Part shown: positions 56,601 through 64,000 of the stretch, in pieces
Layout: the number at the start of each line of letters is the position of its first letter
Position numbering within the stretch: position 1 is the first letter of the stretch
NCBI RefSeq assembly: GCF_038051995.1
Contig: NZ_CP150290.1
Coordinates: 1,165,501 to 1,229,500 of the forward strand
From: Paenibacillus sp. FSL H8-0537
Lineage (GTDB): Bacteria > Bacillota > Bacilli > Paenibacillales > Paenibacillaceae
Direction: 5' to 3'
Length of the DNA stretch: 64,000 nt
Position numbers and translations under genes: made by a program
The notes under the pieces: generated by a model
What the model was told of the DNA's origin: nothing
Seen by the model: only the letters and a program-made list of their open reading frames with translations
Database searches by the model: none

Positions 56601-57972
56601 TAACGAGGTCTATTACACATGCACCTGTAACATAGAGATTGCTTATCTCTTCGGGCGGTACCGGGAAGCCCTTGAATGGGTTGAAAGAGGTGAGAGAAAT
56701 ACTTTCCTCCAAACTCGGCCGCATGTTCGTAAACAGAGGATGTACCATTCATTAACGCTTGCTGCTATGTATTCGGAAGCGTCGCCAAATGAGCAGAAGA
56801 GGATACGGATTAAGTTGCGTAAGCACTTGCGTTCCATGAGGCGATGGTCTGGCTATAGCGGCAAGGATTCGTCTACTTATTTGCTTTTATCAGCTGAACG
56901 CTATCGGATGGAGGGCAATAGAGTTGCTGCTGCACAATTATACGAGGAAGCCATTCGGGCAGCCCGCCAGGCGGGAGAGGGGCTAATGGCGGCTATTTCT
57001 TGTGAACGGGCCTCTGTATTCTATAGGCAGATGGAGAGTGTGAACGGTGCGGAGGCTCTTATTGCCGATGCATGTGACGCTTATTCAAGATGGGGTGCTA
57101 CTGCCAAAGCAAGGCAGCTGAGAGAAACAAATGAAGGGTTAAGAACAGCTGCGATTGATAGGATAGGGGAAGACAAGGCAGTTACAGAGGAGCCTAGAGC
57201 AAACGAAATCAAGTCTGAATCCACTTCTTGGCTTACTGCGGACAATAGGCAATACAAACAGCAGCAAGAATGGATGAATTCACTAGACCATTGTCATACA
57301 ATGGCCCAATTTTTGGAGCTTGCAATCCGCTATTCTGGTGCGGAAAAGGGATTTATTGTGGGTAGCGAGGGAGAGACCTACGTCGTTGAAAAGGAAGTCT
57401 CATTGAGCGATAGCAGCGGAGCTTCGTATGGTGAGTCTATTATCCGTTATGTACTAAAAACAGGCGAATCGGTGGTACTTGCTAATGCTTCGCACAGCTC
57501 TTATTCCGCTGATCCCTCTATTCATAGAAACCAGTCCCAATCCGTACTGTGTATGCCTGTTCTTTTCACAGGAGGACTAACGCCATTCGCACTTTACTTG
57601 GAGAACAGTCTCATAGCCGGCGTTTTCACTCAAGAAATACGGGTCATGCTGGAGCAAATGATTGCCCGAATGATGTATGTGAAATCATTAGATGAAGCTC
57701 GCAGCCAAAGTTATTCACCAATCGTTCCAACAGATGATCCGTCATCAACTTCTGCGAAAGCTTCACAGCTGTTATTCGAATCACTTACAAATCGTGAAAC
57801 AGAGATCCTGTACGCGCTGACAGATGGATTGACGAATAAGGAAATTGCCTATCGATTCGGATTAACAGAAGGGACAGTCAAAGGCTATATTCATAACGTA
57901 TACGGAAAACTGGGAGTTAAAAGAAGGAGTCAGGCAATCGCCCGTGCAAAGGAGTTGGAACTCATAAATTAG
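53614..57972 (+). CDS. pseudokinase - AAA/STAND ATPase - TPR - GAF - LuxR regulator (1452 aa)
   Basis: A large cytoplasmic regulator. Residues 1-170 look like the C-lobe of a Ser/Thr kinase (YTYMSPEQTGRINHMLDGRS, DLYALGMIFYEMLSGSLPFH), but the N-lobe is absent, the catalytic loop is FGNLNPANLQI (Asp and Lys replaced by Asn) and DFG is replaced, so it is a pseudokinase. About 195-550: AAA/STAND ATPase with SGSAGSGKTVL (P-loop, about 227-237) and FLDDLQWADP (about 353-362). About 600-1180: TPR-like helical repeats. About 1225-1370: GAF-like (SVLCMPVLFTGGLTPFALYL). About 1388-1452: LuxR HTH (LTNRETEILYALTDGLTNKE, TVKGYIHNVYGKLGV). Usually this architecture ends in a histidine kinase; here it is a DNA-binding domain. 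The next gene, a GLUG-SLH protein, is the natural target. ATG 53614 has GAGAGGGAC upstream. Confidence 0.85.
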   Translation: MILTEAIHLKEMMNGDPMDVASFLRIAIGLTESVHRAHKQNELFGNLNPANLQIQLDMKSAILTDPLLMDYTYMSPEQTGRINHMLDGRSDLYALGMIFYEMLSGSLPFHAQSLEEWIHVHLAVVPKPLREWRSDVAGSLEAVIMKLLSKNPEERYQSAYGLLSDLKQCALSMEEKGEVIFFEIAQADEASRFRLPQTLFGREREERALRDAFEQAKAGASSFVFVSGSAGSGKTVLVRALQMLVIRDGGRFISGKCDMMNRDIPFSSLLEALRSLIRQIWSESPDRVAKLKKQLTKALGQGAAVIVQLLPEAAELFDVIPAIEPLHPAEAAIRFNRLVPIFIKVFVDKQHPLVIFLDDLQWADPATIDVLRTIVHDQARPGLLVISAFREEFTLGWQKHEENKVDAAVWMAESLSLHDELQLSVHHIHLEALSYIEVRQFVSDVLDENSARIRSLAEVLYHRTGGNPLYLNRLLDNLYRENKLYYDEVEASWVWEPSVITEIPENPDIVHLIEARIRMLSPEKIELLAIGAAIGHRFCPLTISLVSGYPLLHVRRLLHVIEEEGLICRENDSDESDGVERYYRFLHDRIQQAAYMTMSESNQASLHLTIGRVIRDHLLSESVFTIFDRVHHLNLGSEKIVDDAEKRELAAFNYQAGIKSKATTAFTAALHFYEIALRLSGGDWKNTASLDYRIMLEISECEYMCGYTERAEELLANLMSCTTNVVERSHIYLIRIAMYSYLKKDETAVHIGQQALAELGWHLPSKPSKALVIKEILMTQSVLFNKGSEVPHLPINRDPRYKALSDLVMAISLPVYVLSLEQSAVLFSRFVRYGLKHGSNEAFSFMLASYGMVIYKMSGFRTGPQYVDQAFHLAASFDSADLRSRLYYLKGLVGIVTPDEGIKQFEKSIQYGMESANLTYVSIAMMTTITNYTGDLYSLSARIKVYEETSQQLVDGVTRNIFRRANWYIAQMQDGAGESDQYVTPLLNEPNKDFLNNEVYYTCTCNIEIAYLFGRYREALEWVERGERNTFLQTRPHVRKQRMYHSLTLAAMYSEASPNEQKRIRIKLRKHLRSMRRWSGYSGKDSSTYLLLSAERYRMEGNRVAAAQLYEEAIRAARQAGEGLMAAISCERASVFYRQMESVNGAEALIADACDAYSRWGATAKARQLRETNEGLRTAAIDRIGEDKAVTEEPRANEIKSESTSWLTADNRQYKQQQEWMNSLDHCHTMAQFLELAIRYSGAEKGFIVGSEGETYVVEKEVSLSDSSGASYGESIIRYVLKTGESVVLANASHSSYSADPSIHRNQSQSVLCMPVLFTGGLTPFALYLENSLIAGVFTQEIRVMLEQMIARMMYVKSLDEARSQSYSPIVPTDDPSSTSAKASQLLFESLTNRETEILYALTDGLTNKEIAYRFGLTEGTVKGYIHNVYGKLGVKRRSQAIARAKELELIN

Positions 57973-57994
57973 ACTTTTTTCTACAATATTTGCG

Positions 57995-58023
57995 AAACAC
58001 TAACTTTGGTTAGTGTTTTTTTG
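57995..58023 (+). terminator. intrinsic terminator of the AAA-LuxR regulator gene
   Basis: AAACACTAAC / GTTAGTGTTT with loop TTTG, extended by T's. It separates the regulator from the SLH gene 60 bases later, which therefore has its own promoter. Confidence 0.85.
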
Positions 58024-58082
58024 TATGGTTTGGGACCTATACTTAGTTCCGAATTCAATAGTGGTATGGAGGAGAAAACGAC

Positions 58083-61000
58083 ATGAGTACAAGATTTCGA
58101 GCAAGTAAGAAAGTAACGTCTATCATCTTAGCGATGTTGATAGTACTAGGCGGATGGAACGGGCTGTTCGTTAGAGGGAATCAGGTATCTGCTGCGTCAG
58201 GTGTAGAATTTGCAGGAGGAACGGGTACGAGCAATGAGCCTTATCTCATTGAAACGGCTGCTGAGCTCGATGAGGTCAGAAATCATTTGGGATCCGGGAT
58301 ATATTTTGAGCTGATCGCGGATATCGATTTAAGCGGTTTTGCGGGAGGAGAAGGCTGGGCGCCGATTGGCAATCCATTTAGAGGGAGCTTTAACGGCAAA
58401 GGGTATAAAATTACTAATCTTACGATTAATCGACCACAAAGTAATCGTGTTGGGCTTTTCGGAGAAACCTCTGCTTTAAGTTCAATTGTTAATATCGGGC
58501 TGGAAGATATCGATGTTGTGGGTAATGCTAATGTAGGAGGCTTGGTTGGGTCCAGCTTTGGAGCAATCAGGGGAAGCTTCACGACCGGCAAGATAAGCGG
58601 AGGTTCATCTGTAGGAGGCTTGGTAGGGTTCGCTTCTGGATCAATCAGCAGTAGCTACAGCAATGCGAGTGTGAATGCGGCGCATAGAAACGCAGGCGGC
58701 TTGACAGGGATTAATCAATGGGAGACCCACAATAGTTACGCCACAGGAAAGGTAGGGGCTGAAAGCTCTCCTACAGGAGGCTTGGCCGGTGCTTTGAATC
58801 CAGGAGCATCAGTCTCCAATAGCTTCTACGACAGCGACACGACGGGGCAAAGTGATACGGGGAAAGGAACAGGTAAAACAACTTTAGAGATGAAGACGCT
58901 AAGTACGTATGTAAATTGGCCGGGCTTTAACGATTATTGGGGAATCGATCCGGATGTGAATGAAGGCTATCCCTATTTGAAAGCTTTCTACCGTTTTGTG
59001 AACTACGACGGTAACGGTAACATGGGAGGAAGCGTGCCGATTGACAACAACGTATATTCTAATGATGCAATGGTTACCGTGAGTGGAGATATAGATCCTT
59101 CAGATCCTTTAGTCAAAACCGACTATGTCTTCGTGGGATGGAATACGTTAGCGGACGGCAGCGGTACCAGCTATGTGTCAGAAGACACATTTTCGATAAC
59201 CAAGAATACAACCCTGTATGCGCATTGGCTGAGCACCAAAGCTACTTTGACATCCGGGTTTGGAACGGTGAGCACGGGCGGGACAGCGACGGAGACCATT
59301 ACGAGCATTCCGGGCGATGTGACGTTAGACGAGTTGAAGGCAGCGATCACGCCGGCAACGAATGCTACGTTCGAGATTTATGAGGCTGATGGAACCACGG
59401 TAGCGACGACGTTGGCATCGGGCAATAAGGTCATTGTTACGGCTCAGGATGGAGCAACGAAGATTACGTATACGGTGACGATGAATGCTATAGATGTCAT
59501 TGCGACTGCAGCGATTAGCGGGGTACCTGCGCCAGTCGCGGGCGAAGTGCCAGTTCGGGAGACAACTACAGATGAATATACCGCATCAATCGCTTGGTCT
59601 CCTGAGGCTGCTCCCCGATTTGCAGAGGGAGAGACCTACACGGCAACTCTGACGATCACGCCCAAGAGGGGGCATGTGTTGACGGGAGTGCCTTCGGATT
59701 TCTTCACGTTAGCGGGGGCAACAATCGTAACGAATTCAGCCGATTCCGGAGTGGTAACAGCGACATTCCCGGCAACGGGTACGGTATTTGCCGGTGGTTC
59801 GGGAACTACAGAGGATCCTTATCTCATTGCAACCGCGGCCGAGCTTAATCAGGTCAGGTATTTCTTAAACGCGAGTTTTAAGCTGACAGCGGATATTGAT
59901 TTGAGCGGCTATGCGGCTGGCGAAGGCTGGATGCCAATTGGTAATTGGGATTATGGTAATGGATTTGCAGGAAACTTCGACGGCAGCGGTTATACGATTG
60001 CGAATTTAAAGATTAGTAGGACTTATTCTTACGATCCTCTAGGGCTATTCGGATTTATATACCATGGGACGGTCAGCAATGTCATTCTGGAAAATATCGA
60101 TGTAAGCAGTGGAGAGGTTGTTGGTGGACTAGCTGGAGTGAACAGCGGAACGATCACGAACAGTGGAGTCATCACAGGAAGCGTCAGCGGGTACTTTGCA
60201 GGCGGATTGGTAGGCTCTAATGAAAGCAGCATTACCAATAGCTTCTTTGCGGGAAGTCTGAGCGGAGCGGCGACATATGCTGGCGGATTGGTCGGCGTGA
60301 ACTATAGCACGATTAGAAATAGCTTTGCTACCGGAAGCATTAGCGGTCAACATCGGACAGCAGGCGGATTGGTAGGAGGCAATGAAGGATCTATCTCTGA
60401 CAGCTACTTCAATGGAAGCGTGAATGGGAAGAATTCCGCAGGCGGATTAGTTGGCGGAAACTGGTCTCCTATCGTCAACAGCTATGCAACGGGTGCCGTA
60501 ACAGGTGACGGAAGCTTAGGTGGCTTAGTAGGAAACAATAGTGGGGCTAACAATAGCTTTTTCGATAGCGAAACAACAGGACAAACGAGTTCGGGGACAG
60601 GTGGCGGTACGGGGCTAACGACAGCGGCGATGATGCTGCAAAGCAGCTATGAAGGTTGGGATTTCGAGCAAACATGGGCAATCGATTCCTCGCTTAACGA
60701 GGGATATCCTTACTTGCAGAGCTCTCAGCTCCATCATGTCGCCTATAACGGAAACGGTGAAACCGATGGAGACTTGCCGAGTGCCGAAACCGCGTATTTG
60801 CGGGGAACAACGGTTAGCGTTATCGGAAACATCGGCAATTTGGTCAAGACAGGTTACACGTTCGCGGGATGGAATACGCGAGCGGATGGAACCGGCAAGA
60901 GCTACTCGGCGGCAGACAGCTTTACAATTACGGCGAGTAAGACGTTATTTGCTAGATGGATTAATACCACCGCAACGTTAACCTCTACAATCGGATCGGT

Positions 61001-62528
61001 TAGCACGGGCGGGACATTGCACGAGACGATTACGAATATTCCGAGCACAACGACGTTAGAGGCGCTAAAGGCAGCGATTACGCCAGCAGCGGGTGCGACG
61101 GTTAAGGTCTACGAAGCAGATGGGACAACAGCAGCATCAACTTTGGCAACAGGCTATAAGGTCATCGTTACAGCACAGGATGGAGTCACACAGGTTACGT
61201 ATACGGTAACGTTAGTGAAAACGGTGGCGACGCTAACTTCGACAATCGGCACCGTAAGTGCAACGGGCACAGGAAATGAAACGATAACAGCCATTCCATC
61301 CTGTACAACTTTGGCAGCGCTGAAAGCAGCAATCACGCCAGCAGCGGATGCGACGTTTGAAGTGTACCAAGCAGACGGAATAACGGTAGCTACAGTATTA
61401 GCGACAGGTAATAAAGTCATCGTCACTGCTGAGGATGGCGTAACGCAGGTTACGTATACGGTGACGGTAAATGAAGCAACTGCTCCACCCAATAATGGAA
61501 GCAATAGCGGAAGTGTTGTTCCAGCTCCAGCTAAAGTGACGTCAAAAGACGGGAACCTAACGCTTCCAATAGGATCAATTGGCGAGGTAAGCTTAGAAGA
61601 GCGGTTCACGATTACCGTTCCTACAGGCGCAGTCAATCAGGAACTGAAATTAACGATTACGAAATGGCTAGATACGAAAAATGTGTTAGTCCATAAAGAG
61701 GTTCTTGCAAGCTCGGTATATGAAGTATTGAAAAACATTCCAGGTAATTTCATCCAGCCTGTAACGCTCACCTTTGCTTTCGATGCGAGCAATGTGAAGA
61801 GCGGCCAAGGGGTTGCGATCTTCTATTTCGATGAAGGGAAGAAAGAATGGGTAGAAGTGAAAGGCAGCAAGACAATCGGAAATGTGGTTTCAGTAGAGGT
61901 TAATCACTTTACGAAATTTGCGGTTCTTGTTGTAGACCAATCGACAGGGCTTCCCGTATCAGAGGGAACAACGCCTGCTGAACTTAGTGATATCGCAGGA
62001 CACTGGGCTGAAGCAAGTATCAAGCAAGCAGTAAAAGATGGTGTTGTTAATGGCTATGTGGACGGAACGTTTAAGCCAGGTAAAACGGTAACCCGTGCAG
62101 AATTCACAGTTATGCTGATGAAAGCATTGAACGCTCAGGAAGAAGGAGCGGAGCTGACCTTCACAGATAAAGCGGATATTGGGGCTTGGGCACAGGCTGC
62201 GGTAGCACAAGCTGTGCGAGCTGGCATTATTAGCGGTTATAAGGATGGTACCTTCCAGCCGAATGCAAATATCACGCGCGCAGAGATGGCAACGATGATT
62301 GGGAAGGCATTTGAGCTGCCACTGGACCCGAATGCAGTCACCTCTTTCTCAGATGATCAATTGATTCCGGTCTGGGCAAAAAGCGCAGTAGCCGCTCTGA
62401 AAGAACGCGGCGTAGTGAAAGGAACAGGGGCGAACACGTTTAATCCCCGTGCACAAACAACAAGAGCTGAAGCGGTTGTTATGCTTTTGAATATGTTGAA
62501 TCTAGAAAGTGAAAAAAGCAGTCAATAA
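58083..62528 (+). CDS. SLH-anchored GLUG-repeat surface protein (1481 aa)
   Basis: The signal peptide is KVTSIILAMLIVLGGWNGLF up to VSAAS (ATG 58083, GGAGGAG upstream). Two blocks of GLUG-type repeats (about 55-290 and 565-870; e.g. VGGLVGSSFGAIRGSF, AGGLVGVNYSTIRNSFATGS) form right-handed beta-helix-like folds known from adhesins and IgA-protease-like proteins. Each is followed by an InlB-type repeat (FVGWNTLADGSGTSYVSED, FAGWNTRADGTGKSYSAADS) and cadherin-like segments (ATLTSGFGTVSTGGTATETI). About 1140-1290 is the same ZU5-like module as in the propeller-cadherin protein at 21 kb, then three SLH domains (GHWAEASIKQAVKDGVVNGY and two more). The anchor half is thus paralogous to that protein, with a different ectodomain. 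Likely an adhesin. A terminator follows. Confidence 0.88.
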   Translation: MSTRFRASKKVTSIILAMLIVLGGWNGLFVRGNQVSAASGVEFAGGTGTSNEPYLIETAAELDEVRNHLGSGIYFELIADIDLSGFAGGEGWAPIGNPFRGSFNGKGYKITNLTINRPQSNRVGLFGETSALSSIVNIGLEDIDVVGNANVGGLVGSSFGAIRGSFTTGKISGGSSVGGLVGFASGSISSSYSNASVNAAHRNAGGLTGINQWETHNSYATGKVGAESSPTGGLAGALNPGASVSNSFYDSDTTGQSDTGKGTGKTTLEMKTLSTYVNWPGFNDYWGIDPDVNEGYPYLKAFYRFVNYDGNGNMGGSVPIDNNVYSNDAMVTVSGDIDPSDPLVKTDYVFVGWNTLADGSGTSYVSEDTFSITKNTTLYAHWLSTKATLTSGFGTVSTGGTATETITSIPGDVTLDELKAAITPATNATFEIYEADGTTVATTLASGNKVIVTAQDGATKITYTVTMNAIDVIATAAISGVPAPVAGEVPVRETTTDEYTASIAWSPEAAPRFAEGETYTATLTITPKRGHVLTGVPSDFFTLAGATIVTNSADSGVVTATFPATGTVFAGGSGTTEDPYLIATAAELNQVRYFLNASFKLTADIDLSGYAAGEGWMPIGNWDYGNGFAGNFDGSGYTIANLKISRTYSYDPLGLFGFIYHGTVSNVILENIDVSSGEVVGGLAGVNSGTITNSGVITGSVSGYFAGGLVGSNESSITNSFFAGSLSGAATYAGGLVGVNYSTIRNSFATGSISGQHRTAGGLVGGNEGSISDSYFNGSVNGKNSAGGLVGGNWSPIVNSYATGAVTGDGSLGGLVGNNSGANNSFFDSETTGQTSSGTGGGTGLTTAAMMLQSSYEGWDFEQTWAIDSSLNEGYPYLQSSQLHHVAYNGNGETDGDLPSAETAYLRGTTVSVIGNIGNLVKTGYTFAGWNTRADGTGKSYSAADSFTITASKTLFARWINTTATLTSTIGSVSTGGTLHETITNIPSTTTLEALKAAITPAAGATVKVYEADGTTAASTLATGYKVIVTAQDGVTQVTYTVTLVKTVATLTSTIGTVSATGTGNETITAIPSCTTLAALKAAITPAADATFEVYQADGITVATVLATGNKVIVTAEDGVTQVTYTVTVNEATAPPNNGSNSGSVVPAPAKVTSKDGNLTLPIGSIGEVSLEERFTITVPTGAVNQELKLTITKWLDTKNVLVHKEVLASSVYEVLKNIPGNFIQPVTLTFAFDASNVKSGQGVAIFYFDEGKKEWVEVKGSKTIGNVVSVEVNHFTKFAVLVVDQSTGLPVSEGTTPAELSDIAGHWAEASIKQAVKDGVVNGYVDGTFKPGKTVTRAEFTVMLMKALNAQEEGAELTFTDKADIGAWAQAAVAQAVRAGIISGYKDGTFQPNANITRAEMATMIGKAFELPLDPNAVTSFSDDQLIPVWAKSAVAALKERGVVKGTGANTFNPRAQTTRAEAVVMLLNMLNLESEKSSQ

Positions 62529-62599
62529 GTACATGATTGTTGTAAAAATAGAGAATTATCTCGCAAGAAACGAAGATAATCCGGCGTAGCCGATATTTA

Positions 62600-62640
62600 A
62601 AAGACGCTCGGGAGATGCCGCCCTGAGCGTCTTATTTTTA
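62600..62640 (+). terminator. intrinsic terminator of the GLUG-SLH gene
   Basis: AAGACGCTCGGG / CCCTGAGCGTCTT (one bulge) around AGATGCCG, followed by ATTTTTAG. Confidence 0.82.
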
Positions 62641-62761
62641 GAATTTGAAATGAACAGTTTCACTGCCCCGTGTGGATTGCACAATTTTTAGTTCAGATCC
62701 GTAACTGGATTTAGGCGTCCCTAGAATGTGATGATTATTTGTGTTGACTCTGCTCATTCCG

Positions 62762-62866
62762 CACATGTGCAGTATGTGATAAGGATATATCGGGTTCATA
62801 AGCATAGATGGACTTGGGAAAAAGAGGATCAGTTATATGCTCCCGCATTCAAAAAAATGTCGTGAG
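62762..62866. repeat. dispersed intergenic repeat, copy C (truncated)
   Basis: Starts CACATGTGCAGTATGTGATA and follows copies A and B through TGCTCCCGCATTCAAAAAAA and ATGTCGTGAGG. There homology ends in mid-unit, and Nudix-gene sequence takes over. It lies in the gap 62529-62933 with the terminator above. Confidence 0.8.
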
Positions 62867-62903
62867 GAGCTGAAAGGTTATAGCTTTGCGCCAGACGATA
62901 TTA
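62861..62903 (+). pseudogene. 43-bp Nudix gene fragment fused to the dispersed repeat
   Basis: CGTGAGGAGCTGAAAGGTTA and the following TAGCTTTGCGCCAGACGATA match the Nudix gene at 35801-35843 with two substitutions, in the same orientation. The join lies inside TCGTGAGG, which is present in both parents, so the event was probably a short-homology recombination. Confidence 0.85.
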
Positions 62904-62933
62904 GTCGTGTACACGACCAACCTTATCCCTATG

Positions 62934-63626
62934 TTAACGCTTACTGGCAACCAGCATATATCCGGCCCCGCGAATTGTAATGATTCTCTCAGGATTGACA
63001 GGATCAGCCTCGATTTTTTTGCGTAAATTACTGATGTGTACAGCGACCGTTCTCGTATCCTCCAGGCTCTCCATTCCCCAGATGAGCTGAAACAATGCAT
63101 CGGCACTGACGACACGATTCACGTTTTGTGCCATATAGGACAGTAGATTGAACTCTTTTTTTGATAAAAAGATGGGTTCACTACCCAGGTTGACGGACTG
63201 TGCGTAGAAATCGAGCGTCAAACCCGGTAGCTCCAGCTGTTGTTCCCTTCTGCCCTTCGATACTCTGCGAAGGTGAGCCTTGATTTTGGCCATGAGTACG
63301 CCTGGGCTAAACGGCTTGGTCACATAATCGTCGCCCCCATCGGATAATGCGCTGATTTTCACCTCGTCTTCCTCACGACTGCTCAGAAATACGATCGGTG
63401 CATCCGTGTAGCTACGGGCGTTTCTGCACCAATCAATGCCATTTTCATTAGCTAGTAGTACATCCAGTACAATCAAATCCGGCTCGAAAGACGCAAGCAG
63501 CTCCATAGCTTCTGTCCCGTTATGACTGTAGGCGGATGTGAAGCCCTCTCTCTCACAATACACCTGAACTATTTCGCAAATATGGGGATCATCATCGACG
63601 ATCATAATTTTGTACGTATCCTTCAT
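62934..63626 (-). CDS. OmpR-family response regulator (230 aa)
   Basis: Receiver MIVDDDPHICEIVQVYCERE with the phospho-acceptor in DLIVLDVLLANENG, FLSSREEDE and VTKPFSPGVL. C-terminal winged helix with LSKKEFNLLSYMAQNVNRVV, ADALFQLIWG, VAVHISNLRKKIE and GAGYMLVA. The frame is open further upstream into the kinase gene, but ATG 63626 (AGGAAGGTG about 9 nt ahead on that strand) gives the normal N-terminus. It follows the kinase gene by 19 bases in one operon. It points toward the GLUG-SLH gene (convergent), and may regulate it or a gene beyond the right edge. Confidence 0.9.
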   Translation of the reverse strand: MKDTYKIMIVDDDPHICEIVQVYCEREGFTSAYSHNGTEAMELLASFEPDLIVLDVLLANENGIDWCRNARSYTDAPIVFLSSREEDEVKISALSDGGDDYVTKPFSPGVLMAKIKAHLRRVSKGRREQQLELPGLTLDFYAQSVNLGSEPIFLSKKEFNLLSYMAQNVNRVVSADALFQLIWGMESLEDTRTVAVHISNLRKKIEADPVNPERIITIRGAGYMLVASKR

Positions 63627-63645
63627 GCCATCACCTTCCTGCTTC

Positions 63646-64000
63646 TCAAAAATACAGAGGCAGCGATACATAGAATATCGACCCCGTCTTGCCATCGCTC
63701 TCCGCTCGAACCGCCCCGCCATGCGCTTGTACGATTTCCCTGCAAATCGCCAGCCCGAGGCCGCTTCCCTCTATGCCATTTTCCATGCCTGATCGATCAT
63801 ATCTGTAATTGCGATTGAAGATTTGCTCAAGCTGCTCCGGAGGAATACCCGTACCAGAGTCTTGTACGCTAATAATCGCACAGCGGTTATCCTTCAGCTC
63901 GTCCAAGGCAAGTGCAAGACGCACCACCCCGCCGCTAGTGGTGAACTTCATCGCGTTCGACACTAGATTAAACAAAGCCTGCTCTAATCTTTGTGCATCC
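63646..64000 (-). CDS. sensor histidine kinase, C-terminal part only (runs off the right edge)
   Basis: The catalytic ATPase domain of a histidine kinase: DAQRLEQALFNLVSNAMKFT (N box, open to the last base of the window), VQDSGTGIPPEQLEQIF (G1) and GSGLGLAICREIVQAHGGAV (G2), ending SIFYVSLPLYF. Sensor, dimerisation domain and start lie beyond 64000. Very similar to the decayed kinase at 42.6-43.4 kb, where a 7TM-DISM sensor is visible, so the same sensor type is likely here. Co-transcribed with the response regulator to its left. Confidence 0.88.
   Translation of the reverse strand, partial: DAQRLEQALFNLVSNAMKFTTSGGVVRLALALDELKDNRCAIISVQDSGTGIPPEQLEQIFNRNYRYDRSGMENGIEGSGLGLAICREIVQAHGGAVRAESDGKTGSIFYVSLPLYF

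Overview
The window looks like a chromosomal segment of a Paenibacillus-like member of the Bacillota. Supporting signs are several giant secreted proteins carrying triplets of S-layer homology (SLH) domains, Gram-positive ribosome binding sites (AGGAGG type), many strong intrinsic terminators, and the remains of a 7TM-DISM-type sensor kinase. I saw no tRNA, rRNA or CRISPR array.

Left edge (1-2450): the 3' end of a 23S rRNA uracil-5 methyltransferase gene (RlmD/RlmCD type), a small membrane protein, and a frameshifted ruin of a phage-type ParB-domain adenine methylase. The ruin is cut by a sharp junction into much more AT-rich DNA.

Defence island (2405-18197): a 5-cytosine DNA methyltransferase is divergent from a two-gene module with a 4-base overlap. 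The first gene encodes a 1044-residue protein with a MORC/MutL-like GHKL ATPase at its N-terminus and a histidine-kinase-like GHKL domain at its C-terminus. The second encodes a large protein with a receiver-like N-terminus. Then follow an McrB-type GTPase, an overlapping DUF2357/PD-(D/E)XK partner, a nuclease-helicase of the DUF2075 type, and a small gene overlapping a zeta-toxin-like kinase. The dual-GHKL/receiver pair facing a Dcm-type methylase is the best candidate here for a poorly described system: a cytoplasmic phosphorelay-like switch in a restriction setting.

Surface-protein island (18205-64000): giant SLH proteins are each associated with regulators. In order: an OmpR/kinase pair divergent from a propeller plus cadherin-like-repeat SLH protein; a decayed TnpB element; a CD3324-family regulator, a phosphotransferase and small unknown genes; a PLD-helicase plus Nudix pair; an SLH protein with two cohesin domains followed by a secreted dockerin protein; a decayed sensor kinase; a 2352-residue SLH/InlB-repeat protein; a ketopantoate-reductase-like gene divergent from a TetR regulator; a pseudokinase/AAA/LuxR regulator followed by a GLUG-repeat SLH protein; and another kinase/response-regulator pair running off the right edge.

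Rearrangement scars link the region. A 586-bp piece of the helicase gene (32.8-33.4 kb) recurs at 18.2-18.8 kb. A decayed copy of the helicase 3' end plus Nudix gene and terminator lies at 41.7-42.2 kb. A 43-bp Nudix piece is fused to a dispersed repeat at 62.86 kb. That dispersed repeat has three copies (27.76, 29.88 and 62.76 kb), and a 167-bp MITE-like element lies at 42.4 kb. A regulatory box with an exact 27-nt spacing to an extended -10 occurs three times, next to the 2352-residue protein gene and the gene after it.
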